Shown here piece after piece: positions 7,384 to 16,600 of a stretch of DNA of 26,031 nt (within the stretch, counting starts at the first letter, position 1; each line of letters opens with the position of its first letter). Both the position numbers and the translations under genes were made by a program. The notes beneath the pieces were generated by a model. The model had not been told where the DNA came from. It did no database searches and saw nothing but the letters and a program-made list of their open reading frames with translations. The DNA comes from a virus: the IMG/VR virus record IMGVR_UViG_3300047548_000109, positions 1-26,031 of that record. One strand, 5' to 3'.

Positions 7384-7827
7384 ATGGCTGGCTGCATTAG
7401 TTCAACAGCATATACAATGAAGGCAGATATTTACTCTGCCTCCGTCGCCCAGGGAGCCATCGGTGAAGTAAAAAAAGTCTGGGTAAATACAGGAACCATA
7501 GACTGTTACGCTAGAGGTATTCTTCGTAAAGGTGTCGGAGAAAACTCTGTGTATCTTGAAATAGATAATTATGTAAATATCCTCCATACACTTGTGAAAA
7601 TAAGAACTAAAGAACCTATTTCAACAGATGTTAGGGTTGTAAATATTAGAAATCAGGTGGAAACCATTTACAAAGAAAATCAAAATCCTTCTTCATCTAG
7701 CGGTGTTGATTATGCTACTATTTTTGAGCCGCGAGGCAGTACCCCTATTACCAATTTTGACGGCTCAGTAATAGAATATGAAACTATTCTTATGCGTCAA
7801 GAAATACAAAACCTGGACATTAATTAA
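7384..7827 (+). CDS. Putative head closure protein
   Basis: This 147-aa, beta-rich protein has no membrane segment. The order (after the adaptor, before the neck protein) and content (KADIYSASVAQGAIGEVKKVW, a later paired strand DVRVVNIRNQVETIY) fit head-closure or stopper proteins that seal the connector after packaging. Family members start by describing a 'D-I-Y' strand and have a flexible loop before the last strands; here SSSSGVDY occupies that place. The start ATG immediately follows the upstream TAA, with GGTGAT a few bases before it as a weak ribosome site. The stop overlaps the next ATG by one base (TAATG). The function is inferred mainly from synteny. Confidence 0.6.
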   Translation: MAGCISSTAYTMKADIYSASVAQGAIGEVKKVWVNTGTIDCYARGILRKGVGENSVYLEIDNYVNILHTLVKIRTKEPISTDVRVVNIRNQVETIYKENQNPSSSSGVDYATIFEPRGSTPITNFDGSVIEYETILMRQEIQNLDIN

Positions 7828-8531
7828 TGGCTACTGTAGTATTCAATACAGGAAAATTTTCAGAAAAGGTTCTTGCTCTATCAACATATGATGGATCGGT
7901 ACTGAATAACCTCTATTTAAATCCGCTTAATGCTCAAAAAATCAATCGTGGGGCTGCTCTACTAATTAAAAACTACTTTGATGAATACATGGATGCTAGA
8001 GCAAAGCAGGCTCATTCATCCTACCACCACGTTTATGAATTTGATAATACAGGGAATAGGTCAGCAAGATTATTCAAGGCTAATGTCAATAGCACTCCAG
8101 ATGGCACCGCTATAATAACTTATTCATTCATTCCTGCAAAAATGCCAAATAAAGATGGCCACCCATTTCCAAACAAGGCCGAAATAATGGAGGCGGGAGA
8201 ACCGATAACTGTTTCAGCCAAGTCCGCCGAGTACCTTCAATTTACATTAGAAGATGGAAGATTCATTAAAAAGAAGCAGGTAGTTATAAATAATCCTGGT
8301 GGACGGGACGTAGCAAAAAGTTTTGAAACTACGTTTAATAGGTTTATGGTGTCACAAGCATACGCAGTATTGATGAAATCAAAGTATTATCAACGTATTG
8401 AGGATGCCATGATAGTAAAGAGAAAATTGATGATTCCAAGAATTAACTCAGGAATGGTTGCAGAGGCTGCTCGTCGTGCTAAAATAGATGCAGATGAAAT
8501 CGCGGGAGGATTAGGAACTTTCTATGCCTAG
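7827..8531 (+). CDS. Neck / tail completion protein (HK97 gp10-like position)
   Basis: This 234-aa, basic protein is shared by many siphovirus neck regions between head closure and tail terminator. It contains a helical segment INRGAALLIKNYFDEYMDA, a long beta stretch with YSFIPAKMPNKDG, and a distinctive IKKKQVVINNPGGRDVAKSF followed by a helix-rich C terminus (FNRFMVSQAYAVLMKSKYY). I recognise the position but no catalytic motif. It probably helps to dock the tail onto the head. The start overlaps the upstream stop by one base, and the end overlaps the next gene by 8 nt, implying translational coupling throughout this block. Confidence 0.55.
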   Translation: MATVVFNTGKFSEKVLALSTYDGSVLNNLYLNPLNAQKINRGAALLIKNYFDEYMDARAKQAHSSYHHVYEFDNTGNRSARLFKANVNSTPDGTAIITYSFIPAKMPNKDGHPFPNKAEIMEAGEPITVSAKSAEYLQFTLEDGRFIKKKQVVINNPGGRDVAKSFETTFNRFMVSQAYAVLMKSKYYQRIEDAMIVKRKLMIPRINSGMVAEAARRAKIDADEIAGGLGTFYA

Positions 8532-9018
8532 TTACACAGAACTTCCCATAGTGCTTATTAATAATTACCTATGGGATCTTGCAAGCGGGAACGTTGAGGG
8601 GCAGCCAGCGGTGGCAAGTGCAGTATGGGATACCTCTGCCTACACGTTTAGACCATTCTATCCAGTAAGCGAAAACTTCGCCCCAGAATCTAACGATCTT
8701 CCATATATTCTGTATGATTACATCTTTCTTCCCAAGCCAGGGACATTTTGGCCTATGGAAAAAGAGGAGGCAGACTACATTATTGTAGGAGAATTGCCAC
8801 AAATTTACTACATAAAAAACTACATCGTTGAGGCACTTCAAAAATTTGATGAAAGCGCAAGGAATGTAAATAATCATCTATCTGCGTCAGGTGTAATGAC
8901 AAACTTTAAATATATCACCGTAGATCAAGAAAATTATATTGCAGATGAAAAAAGATTAGATAGTTTTAGGCCTAAACTTATTACATGTTTAAAACTAACC
9001 TACGAATATACTAAATAA
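8524..9018 (+). CDS. Tail terminator protein
   Basis: This 164-aa protein lies immediately before the major tail protein, the usual place of the terminator that stops tube polymerisation and forms the head-binding ring. It has the alpha/beta layout expected: an N-terminal helix (TELPIVLINNYLWDLASG), the strand LPYILYDYIFLP, a YYIKNYIVEALQKFDESA helix, and a final long strand FRPKLITCLKLTYEYT. AGGA (8513-8516) stands 7 nt before ATG 8524. It overlaps the preceding gene by 8 nt. No sequence motif is diagnostic, so the call is mainly by synteny and length. Confidence 0.6.
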   Translation: MPSYTELPIVLINNYLWDLASGNVEGQPAVASAVWDTSAYTFRPFYPVSENFAPESNDLPYILYDYIFLPKPGTFWPMEKEEADYIIVGELPQIYYIKNYIVEALQKFDESARNVNNHLSASGVMTNFKYITVDQENYIADEKRLDSFRPKLITCLKLTYEYTK

Positions 9019-9086
9019 ACCTAGATATGATAATATATCTATGAGGAAGCGTAATACAATATCGCTTCAAGGAGGTGAAAAAATAA
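9019..9086 (+). promoter_or_regulatory. Promoter, 5' hairpin and consensus ribosome site of the major tail gene
   Basis: A -10 candidate TATGAT (9026-9031), overlapping GATAAT (9029-9034), would start RNA near 9040. Six base pairs, GAAGCG (9046-9051) with CGCTTC (9063-9068), then form a hairpin at the very 5' end of that RNA. It is immediately followed by AAGGAGGTGA (9069-9078), a full complement of the 16S tail, 8 nt before ATG 9087. A 5' stem next to an exposed strong ribosome site is a known mRNA-stabilising arrangement. No clear -35 is seen. Confidence 0.6.
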
Positions 9087-9854
9087 ATGGCCAGAGACTT
9101 TAATGCAAAGAATATTATTACAGGCGCAGCAACCGTATATGTCGGCAAGAACGGTGTAGAGAATAACAAAATCAATGTTTCATCTGCTACTGCAACCGCA
9201 CAAGATCCAGGTAACGTTACTACAGTTACCGATGGTGATTGGTACCACTTAGGTTACACAATGGAAGGCGTTACGCTAAACATTGAGCCAACCTTCAATG
9301 ACGTTATGGTTGACCAGTTGCTTGATACAGCAAGACTCTTCAAGACTCAGCAAAGAGTTACTGTCGCTACATCACTTACAGAGGCTACGCTAGAGAATCT
9401 TTACGTTGCTATTGGTGGTGCTGGTGGTGCAACTGGTGACTTCCAGACTGCATCAGCAGGCGCATCATACAACCAGATTACCGCAGCAGACGGCTCTGCA
9501 AGCGCCCTAGGTGCTGCAGGTGCTAGTGCAGTATTCGTTAGTGGTTCAGCCACAGCACAGGTACAGAACCTCCTTCACCTTAATGGTGGTTCACTTGGTA
9601 TTGCTCCCGTGGAGCGCTCCATGTGCTTCGTTGGTTCTGCTCCCACCTCAGTTGCTGAATCAGGTGGTACAGGCAAGAAGGCAGAAAGAATTTACATGGT
9701 TTACCGCGCTGTTTCTGTTGAAGCAGTAGGTGTCGGCGTTCGTCGTGACGATGCTACCGTATTCCCTGTTAACTTCCGTGTTCTTCCCTCTACCTCTAAC
9801 GAGGCTCCTGACGGCAACGCTGCATACGGCAAGATTGTTGACAGACTGTTCTAA
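9087..9854 (+). CDS. Major tail tube protein
   Basis: This 255-aa subunit would form the stacked rings of the tail tube. It begins MARDFNAKNIITGAATVYVG, the typical opening strand, then WYHLGYTMEGVTLNIEP followed by a 'D/Q-LLDTARLF' helix, as in tube proteins that add the next ring by strand exchange. The C-terminal half has YMVYRAVSVEAVGVGVRRDD and FPVNFRVLPS. Between about residues 110 and 160 lies an Ala/Gly/Ser-rich insertion (GGAGGATGDFQTASAGASY), probably a surface loop. Codon choice is enriched in C-ending triplets as in the capsid gene, and the gene has its own promoter, consensus ribosome site and closing hairpin. All of this points to very high expression. Confidence 0.85.
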   Translation: MARDFNAKNIITGAATVYVGKNGVENNKINVSSATATAQDPGNVTTVTDGDWYHLGYTMEGVTLNIEPTFNDVMVDQLLDTARLFKTQQRVTVATSLTEATLENLYVAIGGAGGATGDFQTASAGASYNQITAADGSASALGAAGASAVFVSGSATAQVQNLLHLNGGSLGIAPVERSMCFVGSAPTSVAESGGTGKKAERIYMVYRAVSVEAVGVGVRRDDATVFPVNFRVLPSTSNEAPDGNAAYGKIVDRLF

Positions 9855-9870
9855 TAATTCAATATAGTTT

Positions 9871-9910
9871 ATGATAAAGACGCAGTATTTTACTGCGTCT
9901 TTATCATTTA
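9871..9910. terminator. Perfect 17-bp hairpin terminator after the tail tube gene
   Basis: Bases 9871-9887 are the exact reverse complement of 9891-9907, with a TTT loop (9888-9890). The core pairs GACGCAGTA with TACTGCGTC and is flanked by AAA/TTT pairs. The 3' side continues TTTATCATTTATA, giving a weak U-tract. Because the arm is preceded by A's and followed by T's, it could terminate in both directions. Confidence 0.88.
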
Positions 9911-9915
9911 TACGG

Positions 9916-9950
9916 TATAATATTTTTAAACAACGAAAGGATATTACATG
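9916..9950 (+). promoter_or_regulatory. Promoter and ribosome site for the chaperone / tape-measure unit
   Basis: TATAAT at 9916-9921 lies just after the hairpin terminator. RNA would start near 9928. AAAGGA (9936-9941) stands 6 nt before ATG 9948. The -35 position falls within the terminator's 3' arm and has no consensus hexamer. Confidence 0.6.
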
Positions 9951-10283
9951 GCAACCAAAGTATACGAAACAATAGAACTAGAACTTCTTGATGGTCGTAC
10001 CATTACTGTAAAACCACTTAATCTTAAAAATCTCCGCGAGGTCATGAAAGAATGGCAGAAGGCCTCAGAAGTTGAGAACGAGGACGAGTTTCTTGATGTT
10101 CTAATTAAATGTACATCTATTGCTTTCCGCCAGTTTGCTCCAGACCTGGCAGAAACTACCGAAGACCTTGAAGAGGCTGTAGACCTTCAGACAATGTACA
10201 AGATTCTTGAGGTTGCCGCTGATATCAAGTTGAATGACCCAAACCTAGTAGCGACGGCTCAGGAACTCGCTGGGAGGATCTAG
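9948..10283 (+). CDS. Tail assembly chaperone G (pre-frameshift product)
   Basis: This 111-aa, acidic, helical protein lies between the major tail protein and the tape measure, the invariant place of the lambda G/GT pair. It opens with a strand pair (YETIELELLDGRTITVKPLN) and continues with helices (LREVMKEWQKASEVENEDEF, LQTMYKILEVAADIKLND). Such chaperones bind the tape measure and recruit tube subunits; they are absent from the finished tail. The frame ends at TAG 10281-10283, 37 nt after the slippery CCCAAAC. Most ribosomes should make this short form, and a minority the fused GT form. Confidence 0.8.
   Translation: MATKVYETIELELLDGRTITVKPLNLKNLREVMKEWQKASEVENEDEFLDVLIKCTSIAFRQFAPDLAETTEDLEEAVDLQTMYKILEVAADIKLNDPNLVATAQELAGRI
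10238..10244 (+). promoter_or_regulatory. Programmed -1 frameshift site CCCAAAC
   Basis: C CCA AAC is phased to the zero frame (CCA at 10239, AAC at 10242) and fits the X XXY YYZ rule exactly. The -1 frame has a TGA at 10235-10237, directly before the heptamer, and is then open to 10627. No other heptamer in the 10238-10283 overlap fits the rule. Slippage would join the G frame to the T frame. Confidence 0.72.
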
Positions 10284-10627
10284 ACCTCGCTTCCATGCTA
10301 GGAGAAGTTTTTCTCCTAGGGCATTGGAAGGACTACGAGGAACTTGAATCGTCGCTATCTATGCCAGAACTTGCCGCTACATTAAAAGCAATTTATGAAG
10401 CGGAAAGAAGAAGACAAAAGTTTATGGCCGCTCTTCAGGGCATAGACATTGACGAAAATTCTGAAGAACCAGAGGAGGAATCCCGAATTCCTAGTGTAGA
10501 AGAAATTCAGGCTAGGGCAGTCGCTAGACTGACTGGTGATAAAAGCATGGCTGGAGCAATTGAACAGGGTCTTACCCCAGAAATGGGCGTTATATATGAA
10601 TTAGCGGAGGGGGCTGAACTTGGCTAA
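10244..10627 (+). CDS. Chaperone T region, expressed as G-T fusion by -1 frameshift
   Basis: This frame (-1 relative to the 9948 gene) is read from CCT 10244 after slippage on CCCAAAC. It gives a 226-aa fusion: 99 residues of G plus 127 of T. The T part is helical and charged (LATLKAIYEAERRRQKFMAAL, then ENSEEPEEESRIPSVEEIQA). It ends in the tape-measure start, overlapping it by 8 nt. In lambda-type phages T binds tube subunits while G binds the tape measure, so only the fusion links them. A free start at ATG 10295 lacks a Shine-Dalgarno and is locked in a hairpin, so I do not favour separate translation. Confidence 0.78.
   Translation, partial: PSSDGSGTRWEDLDLASMLGEVFLLGHWKDYEELESSLSMPELAATLKAIYEAERRRQKFMAALQGIDIDENSEEPEEESRIPSVEEIQARAVARLTGDKSMAGAIEQGLTPEMGVIYELAEGAELG
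10295..10324 (+). repeat. Inverted repeat / stem-loop downstream of the frameshift site
   Basis: CTAGGAGAA (10298-10306) pairs perfectly with TTCTCCTAG (10311-10319) around a GTTT loop. ATG (10295-10297) can add three more pairs with CAT (10322-10324) across a two-base bulge. It lies about 50 nt beyond the slippery heptamer, farther than the usual stimulator spacing, and it buries the only internal ATG of the T frame. No T-run follows, so it is not a terminator. Confidence 0.7.
10606..10622 (+). promoter_or_regulatory. Ribosome site and TTG start of the tape measure
   Basis: GGAGG (10606-10610, in a run of eight purines) lies 9 nt before TTG 10620. The start is inside the end of the T frame, giving an 8-nt overlap and probable coupling. 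The next residues, ANIHSTITYNANLS, look like a normal tape-measure N terminus. Confidence 0.65.
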
Positions 10628-13600
10628 TATTCACTCCACTATTACTTATAATGCAAATCTTTCTGCCGCGCAAGCGCAGATTAAGGCTCTTACTGCTCAA
10701 ATTGGGACTCTTACCGCTGCATTTAACACTTTAGATAAATCCGCTCTTACTGCTCAACGAAGTCTTGCTAGCACATTTGCAGCAGGAGTTGGACAGACGG
10801 GCGGATTTACTACATCAACAGTAAAAGCAACAAGCGCAGTAGAGACATTTGGTAAGCAACTTGCTGCTAATCGCCTTACTATGCGTCAGTATTTCCGTGA
10901 GGCCATTACTGGTTATGCCAATCAAAGTAGCATGATGCGCCGACTTGCTGAGCAGCAAGTAAGATATCAGCAATCAATGGCTGTCCCAATTGGCGGCGGT
11001 CAAACAATGATGATGACTCCACAGAGTATTAATGCCGCTAGTAGCGCTGCAGCCCTTGCCTCACAAAGATTCGCAGTATTTAATCAATTAATGAATGGCG
11101 GAGCAACTGCCATGCTCAACTGGGGCAAGAATACCCAATGGGCAGGTCGCCAGTTGATGGTCGGTTTTACTGTACCTTTAATGTTATTTACTGCAGTAGC
11201 ATCAAAGCAGTTCCGCGAACTTGATAAAGAACTTACAAGATTCCAGAAAGTCTACGGCGCTGATCTTGGAAACGCTATTAGTGATTCTACCAGCCGTATG
11301 CGTGAACAAGTAAAGCAATTAGCATATGATATTTCAAGCACTTATGGTATTGCTGCTAAAGATACTGCTGCTCTTGCTGCAGATATTGCTGCAACTGGGG
11401 CAGAAGGAGAGAAACTTATTGCGTCAGTACAACAAACCACTCGGCTTGCCGTACTAGGTGAAGTTGATAGACAAGAAGCAATGAAAGCAACACTTTCTTT
11501 GCAGTCAGCGTTTAGAATGAATACTAATGAACTTGCTGAATCTATTAACTTTCTAAATGCTGTAGAAAACCAAACATCTGCAACTCTAGAAGATTTAGCG
11601 ACAGCCATTCCTAAGGTTGGACCTGTTGTAAGAAGTTTGGGTGGCGATGTAAAAGATCTTGCAACGTTGCTTGTTGCTATGCGTGAAGGTGGTATCCCCG
11701 CCGCAGAAGCAGCAAACGCATTAAAATCTGGCCTAGCATCACTTATTAATCCAACGAAACAGGCAAGTGCAGTAGCAAAATCATTTGGGGTAGATTTAGT
11801 AGGCATAGTTGAAGCAAATCGTGGACAACTTATGCCCACTATTTATGCTATGCAAGAAGCATTGGCAGGACTAGACAGTTTCTCAAGATCAAGGATTATT
11901 GAGCAAATATTCGGTAAGTACCAGTTTGCTAGAATTACAGCCCTCTTTGATAATATTGGTAGGGCTGGATCACAAACTCAATCTGTAGTAGAACTAGCAT
12001 CTAAATCATCTGCAGATCTGGCTAAGGTGGCAAATGATGAACTTAGGACTCTTACTGAGTCAACCGCTATGCGTTTCCAAAGAACAATGGAAGATCTTAA
12101 GAATGCCATTATGCCCATTGGCCAGACCCTTACTGAAACCTTGATTCCAATATTTGAATTTATTGGAAGCGGAATGAAGACTTTGACCTCCTTCTTCCAA
12201 GCGCTTCCTGGACCAGTAAAAGATTTTGCTAAGTATGGTATAGCCATTGCTGCTCTTGCTGGTCCTATTATTATGATGGTTGGTCTATTTGGAAACCTTA
12301 TTTCTAATGTTATTAAATTCGGCATGATGATAACACGGGTAGGCGCAAGAATTGCTGGAATTAAGGTTGAAAAATTTGAACTTCTTAATCAAGACGTTAT
12401 GGCTGCAAAACTTGGCGTAGAAGGACTTACAAAGTCATTTGATACACAAGAAGTTGCTCTTAGAAGATTAACGGGAGTGCTTACTGCCTATGAAACCTCT
12501 CTAAGAAGGTTGACAACCTCTAATCCAGCCTTATTTATTCCTGGGGCAATTCCACCCGCTCGCGGATCAATGCCAATTAGGAGACAGGCAGGATCTACTG
12601 GTCCAGAATTTGTTCCAGGCTCAGGTCGCGGAGATAAGATTCCTGCCATGCTGGAGCCTGGTGAATTTATTGTAAATCGTGCTGCTACAGAAAAATATGC
12701 TCCAGTTCTTATGGCTATGAATCGCGGGAATCTTCCAGGTTTTCAAGAAGGCGCACAACTATCACACTTAACATTATCTAAGCAACAAAGCGTGGGGTCA
12801 TTATTGCAACTACCATTTTTAGATCAGGGCGCTAGAGCAATGTTAATGCTAATACAATCAATTCATGGGGTAGATTTCCAGGTAAGAACATATAGTAATG
12901 CAGTAGTAGGTTTAAGCACAACACTTAACCAGTCGATGGAAAGGGGTGAGGCTTCTATTGAATTATTTAGAAGAGAAATATCTGATACTGGAACGGTCTT
13001 TGATCCACTAAAAGAACAACTTAGAGTATTAATCGCTGAAACTGGAGAGTTCGGGAACGATATGAACCTCGCTGAACAGGCTGTAAATAGTTTTGCCCAA
13101 CAAATGAGGGCCCAGGCTGGAGGTTTTAAGGGTAGAACATTTAATGCAGCACAACTAGAATCTATGACAATGGCTGCTTTAGCAGGAGTTTCTGACCCAA
13201 GGCAAAGAGCGGCCCTTACAAGACTTCTTGATACTCCTACTGCATTTTCTGCTGGAAGGGGCTTGACCGCATCAAATATGTATCTATTTGGTCAAGCCGC
13301 TGGCGTACCAATGTATACTGCTGGGGAAGGAAGCAGTAGAAGAATCTATGCGAATATTGGACAAGATCAATACCTTGGGGTAAGGCCAAAAGCAGAAAGA
13401 ATTCCACTTGGGAAGATTCCAACATATCAGGGGGCACAACAATCACCTATATCATTTGCATTACCTGTTGGAGCAACGCCTCTTAGCGCACAGGGTACGC
13501 CAACCATGTATGATGAATCTGGAAGAAGAATTACAAAATCTATGGCTAGATCTATGGGTGGGACGCAATTGGAATTATTCCAAAGACAAATTCAGCCAAG

Positions 13601-16600
13601 TGCAGAGCAATTTGTAGATAATTTAGCGAGAGTCTTTGCAACCACCCTAGCACGGGTTCTTGAATCATCTTCACCATCAAAAAGGATGGATAGAGAAGTT
13701 GCAAAAGAAGGTAAAAATTTTGGAGATGGAGCAGCATCTGGTTTTATTAAAGGGTATAAATCTTCTGCTGCAGGTAAACCTATAGTTGCTGGTCCAGTAG
13801 GCGGAACAGGTATTGAGTCAATATCTAATGCTCAAAAGATAGCCCAAGCAGATCAATCAATTATAAAATTAAAAGATATGCAACTTAAGCACACCGCCGA
13901 TCGTGTAAGAGCAGATGTTGAATTAGTTGCTTTATCTAGAAGATATGCTAGTGGAGAAATTAATTTAATCCAGTTCTTAGAACAGAAAAAACAGATAGAA
14001 CTTCAGAAAAAGGATGTTTCTAATAAAGAATTAAGAATTCAAAATCTTATTAATCAAAAGAAACAAGCAATTCTAGATGCAGATCAGGCGCAATTAAGAG
14101 CAGAGCAAGAGGAAGCAAAGAACGCTCAACGCCGCGCAGTAATGTCAGCAGCACCAATGTTTGGAGTTGGACCTAGTGGGTCTATGGGGTATTTCAGAGG
14201 CGGAACATCTCCTTACGCAACTGGTGGGCTCTCAGCAGCCGCCTTTGATAGGAAGGTTGCAGATATTGCAAAGATGGCTGGACCAACTTCTAGTTTATCA
14301 AATAGACCTACTGGCACTACTGGCCCAGCCATTGCATTAGGTGCTGCAAAAGATCAGGCTCAGGCAGGAATGCGTGGAATGAATGCAATGAATGCAATGT
14401 TCGCCCTGTCCATGGTTACCTCTAGTATTTCAATGATGGGTGGAGCATCATCCGACGCCGCGGCTAAAATTGGTCTGTTTACCACAGCCCTTATGACTGC
14501 AACAATGTTAATGAATAGTGGGCTTGGTAAGGGTGCATTTACTAATTTCTTGGGAATGCGTTCTTTAGGTGGTAAACTGCAAAATATTGGTGCTGCTAGA
14601 GGTGTAGCATCTAGCCTACAAACTGGTAAATTAGTTGGCGCTGGAGCAGGTCTATTTAGGGCAGGGTCAATGGTCTCAATGCTTGGTGGTCCTGTTGGCA
14701 TCGCCGCTGGAATTGGTATTACTGCTGCCATTACAGGGTTTATGATGTATCGTAAAGCAGCGGAAGAAGCCAGAGAAAGAGCCATAGCAGCATTTAATGA
14801 TCCAGTAAAGAGTGCAGAATATTTTGGCGAAACAATAATGAATGTTTCTGATATTCTTGAAAAGAATAGACTGTCAAACGTTTCTGAGGATCTGCAGCAA
14901 ATAGACAAAGCACTCAGAGAAGCGGTCGCCCAAGACTACTCACCTTTGATTGAACAAATTAAATTCTTATCAGCAGGCGCTGGGGCGCAACAACTATCAG
15001 TAGCATATAGCAACATGATTATTTCTGGTATGAGTGCAGAAAATGCTAAGGCAACAATAGAAGCAATTGCAGCAGAGGCTGGTAGGTCGGGAGGAGAAGC
15101 ATTTAGCGAAGGGCTATCACAGGGGCTTTTTGATCAAGAAATAACCATAGAGGATGCTATTAATAATGTTGTTGGACAATTTGCTCCTGGAGAAACTGAT
15201 ATTGGTAGAAGCGGATTGTCGATCCTTGAAACTATAAACAAAGACATTGAAGAAACCCAAAGGAGAATAGATGAGATAACTGCATCGTCATATACTCCAA
15301 CATCTCCTACAGGTTCTCCTGGTCAGACAACCTATGGAGTTGGATCAGCACAGGAATTAGAGGATCTAATAAATAAGTTAGATCAACTAAAAGATAGGTT
15401 AGAAGATTTAACAACAGTAAACCCAGAACTTTTGACTGGAGTTATAGATTCATTAGTTATGGCCTATCAACAAGATCCTACTGCAGCCATTAACGGATTT
15501 GAAAAATTGATAGAAATTATCAATAAATTAGAATCATCAGATAGAGAGGCTGCAATAGGCAGACTCTCCGACTATCTTAGAAATACTTATGGCGAAGAAT
15601 GGAATACTGTTCTTAGCACAATTGATACAGCAGAAGAGACTGTTGTTGCAACACAAATGGCAATTGCTGGAATTTCTTTAGATAAAGCAATTAATGATGC
15701 TGGGGAATTTGATATTGCTCTTGGCCGAGCGGCAGTAAGTGCTAAGTCATTGGCAGATGCGACTAAACTTCTTAGAATAGAAGCAGAAGAAAGTTACTTT
15801 GGTATGATTGATCAATTTGCCCAAGAACAAAAAGATGCTGCAAACCTTAGATTCGAAAATTATTCAGATGCTATGGATGAAAGAATTGAGTTATATGAAG
15901 GCCTAAAAGAATCTGCACAAGACGCATTTGAGGTGGAACAAGAAGGCCGTCAAAACTCCATTGAGGGTATGCAGGAGGAGATGGATGTAAGAAGAAGAGA
16001 CTTTGACGAGCAGATGCAGCAATTAGATGACCGTCGTGAGGCCATTGAAAAATCTTCTGACGCTTACATTGAATCTCTTGAAAAGAATCAAAAAGCAGAG
16101 TCATTCTATGCACAACAAAGAAAAACTGCTTTTGGCGCACTTGAAAAACTTGCATCTGGAGATGTTTTTGGATTCCTCCAGGAACGCGAACAAATGTCTG
16201 CGGACGCCCAAGAGTTTTCATATGATGAAATGATCTCTGGAATTGAAGAAAGAAGAGATCTTGAACTAGAAGCCATAGATGAAATTCGTGAGCAAAAACA
16301 AAAAGAGCAAGACGAGTATGAACAAATGATGGAAGATCGTATTAAGGGTGTTCAAGATCTTATGGAAATAGAGCAAGATGCCCATGATGATCGAATGGAA
16401 TTCTATGACAAACAAATTGAAAGAGCAAATACTGCTAAAGAAAATGCCCTAGAAGATAAAAACCAAGAAATAGACGGCATCAAAACTATGGAGCAAGACT
16501 ATAGAAATGACGCTAAAGCAGCCGAAGAAAAATATTCTAAGGACTATGCCGAATTAAAGAGTAAGCCCTATGTAGAAGCAAGAAAAGAAATGCTACGACT

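Noticed and set aside
10274-10288. Small GAGG/CCTC stem around the G stop codon as frameshift stimulator
   Set aside because: It has only 4 pairs with a 7-nt loop and lies 29 nt beyond the heptamer, so it is too weak to support.
10295-10627. Independent chaperone gene starting at ATG 10295
   Set aside because: The ATG is in a strong hairpin and lacks a ribosome site. Synteny and the phased CCCAAAC heptamer favour a frameshift fusion.
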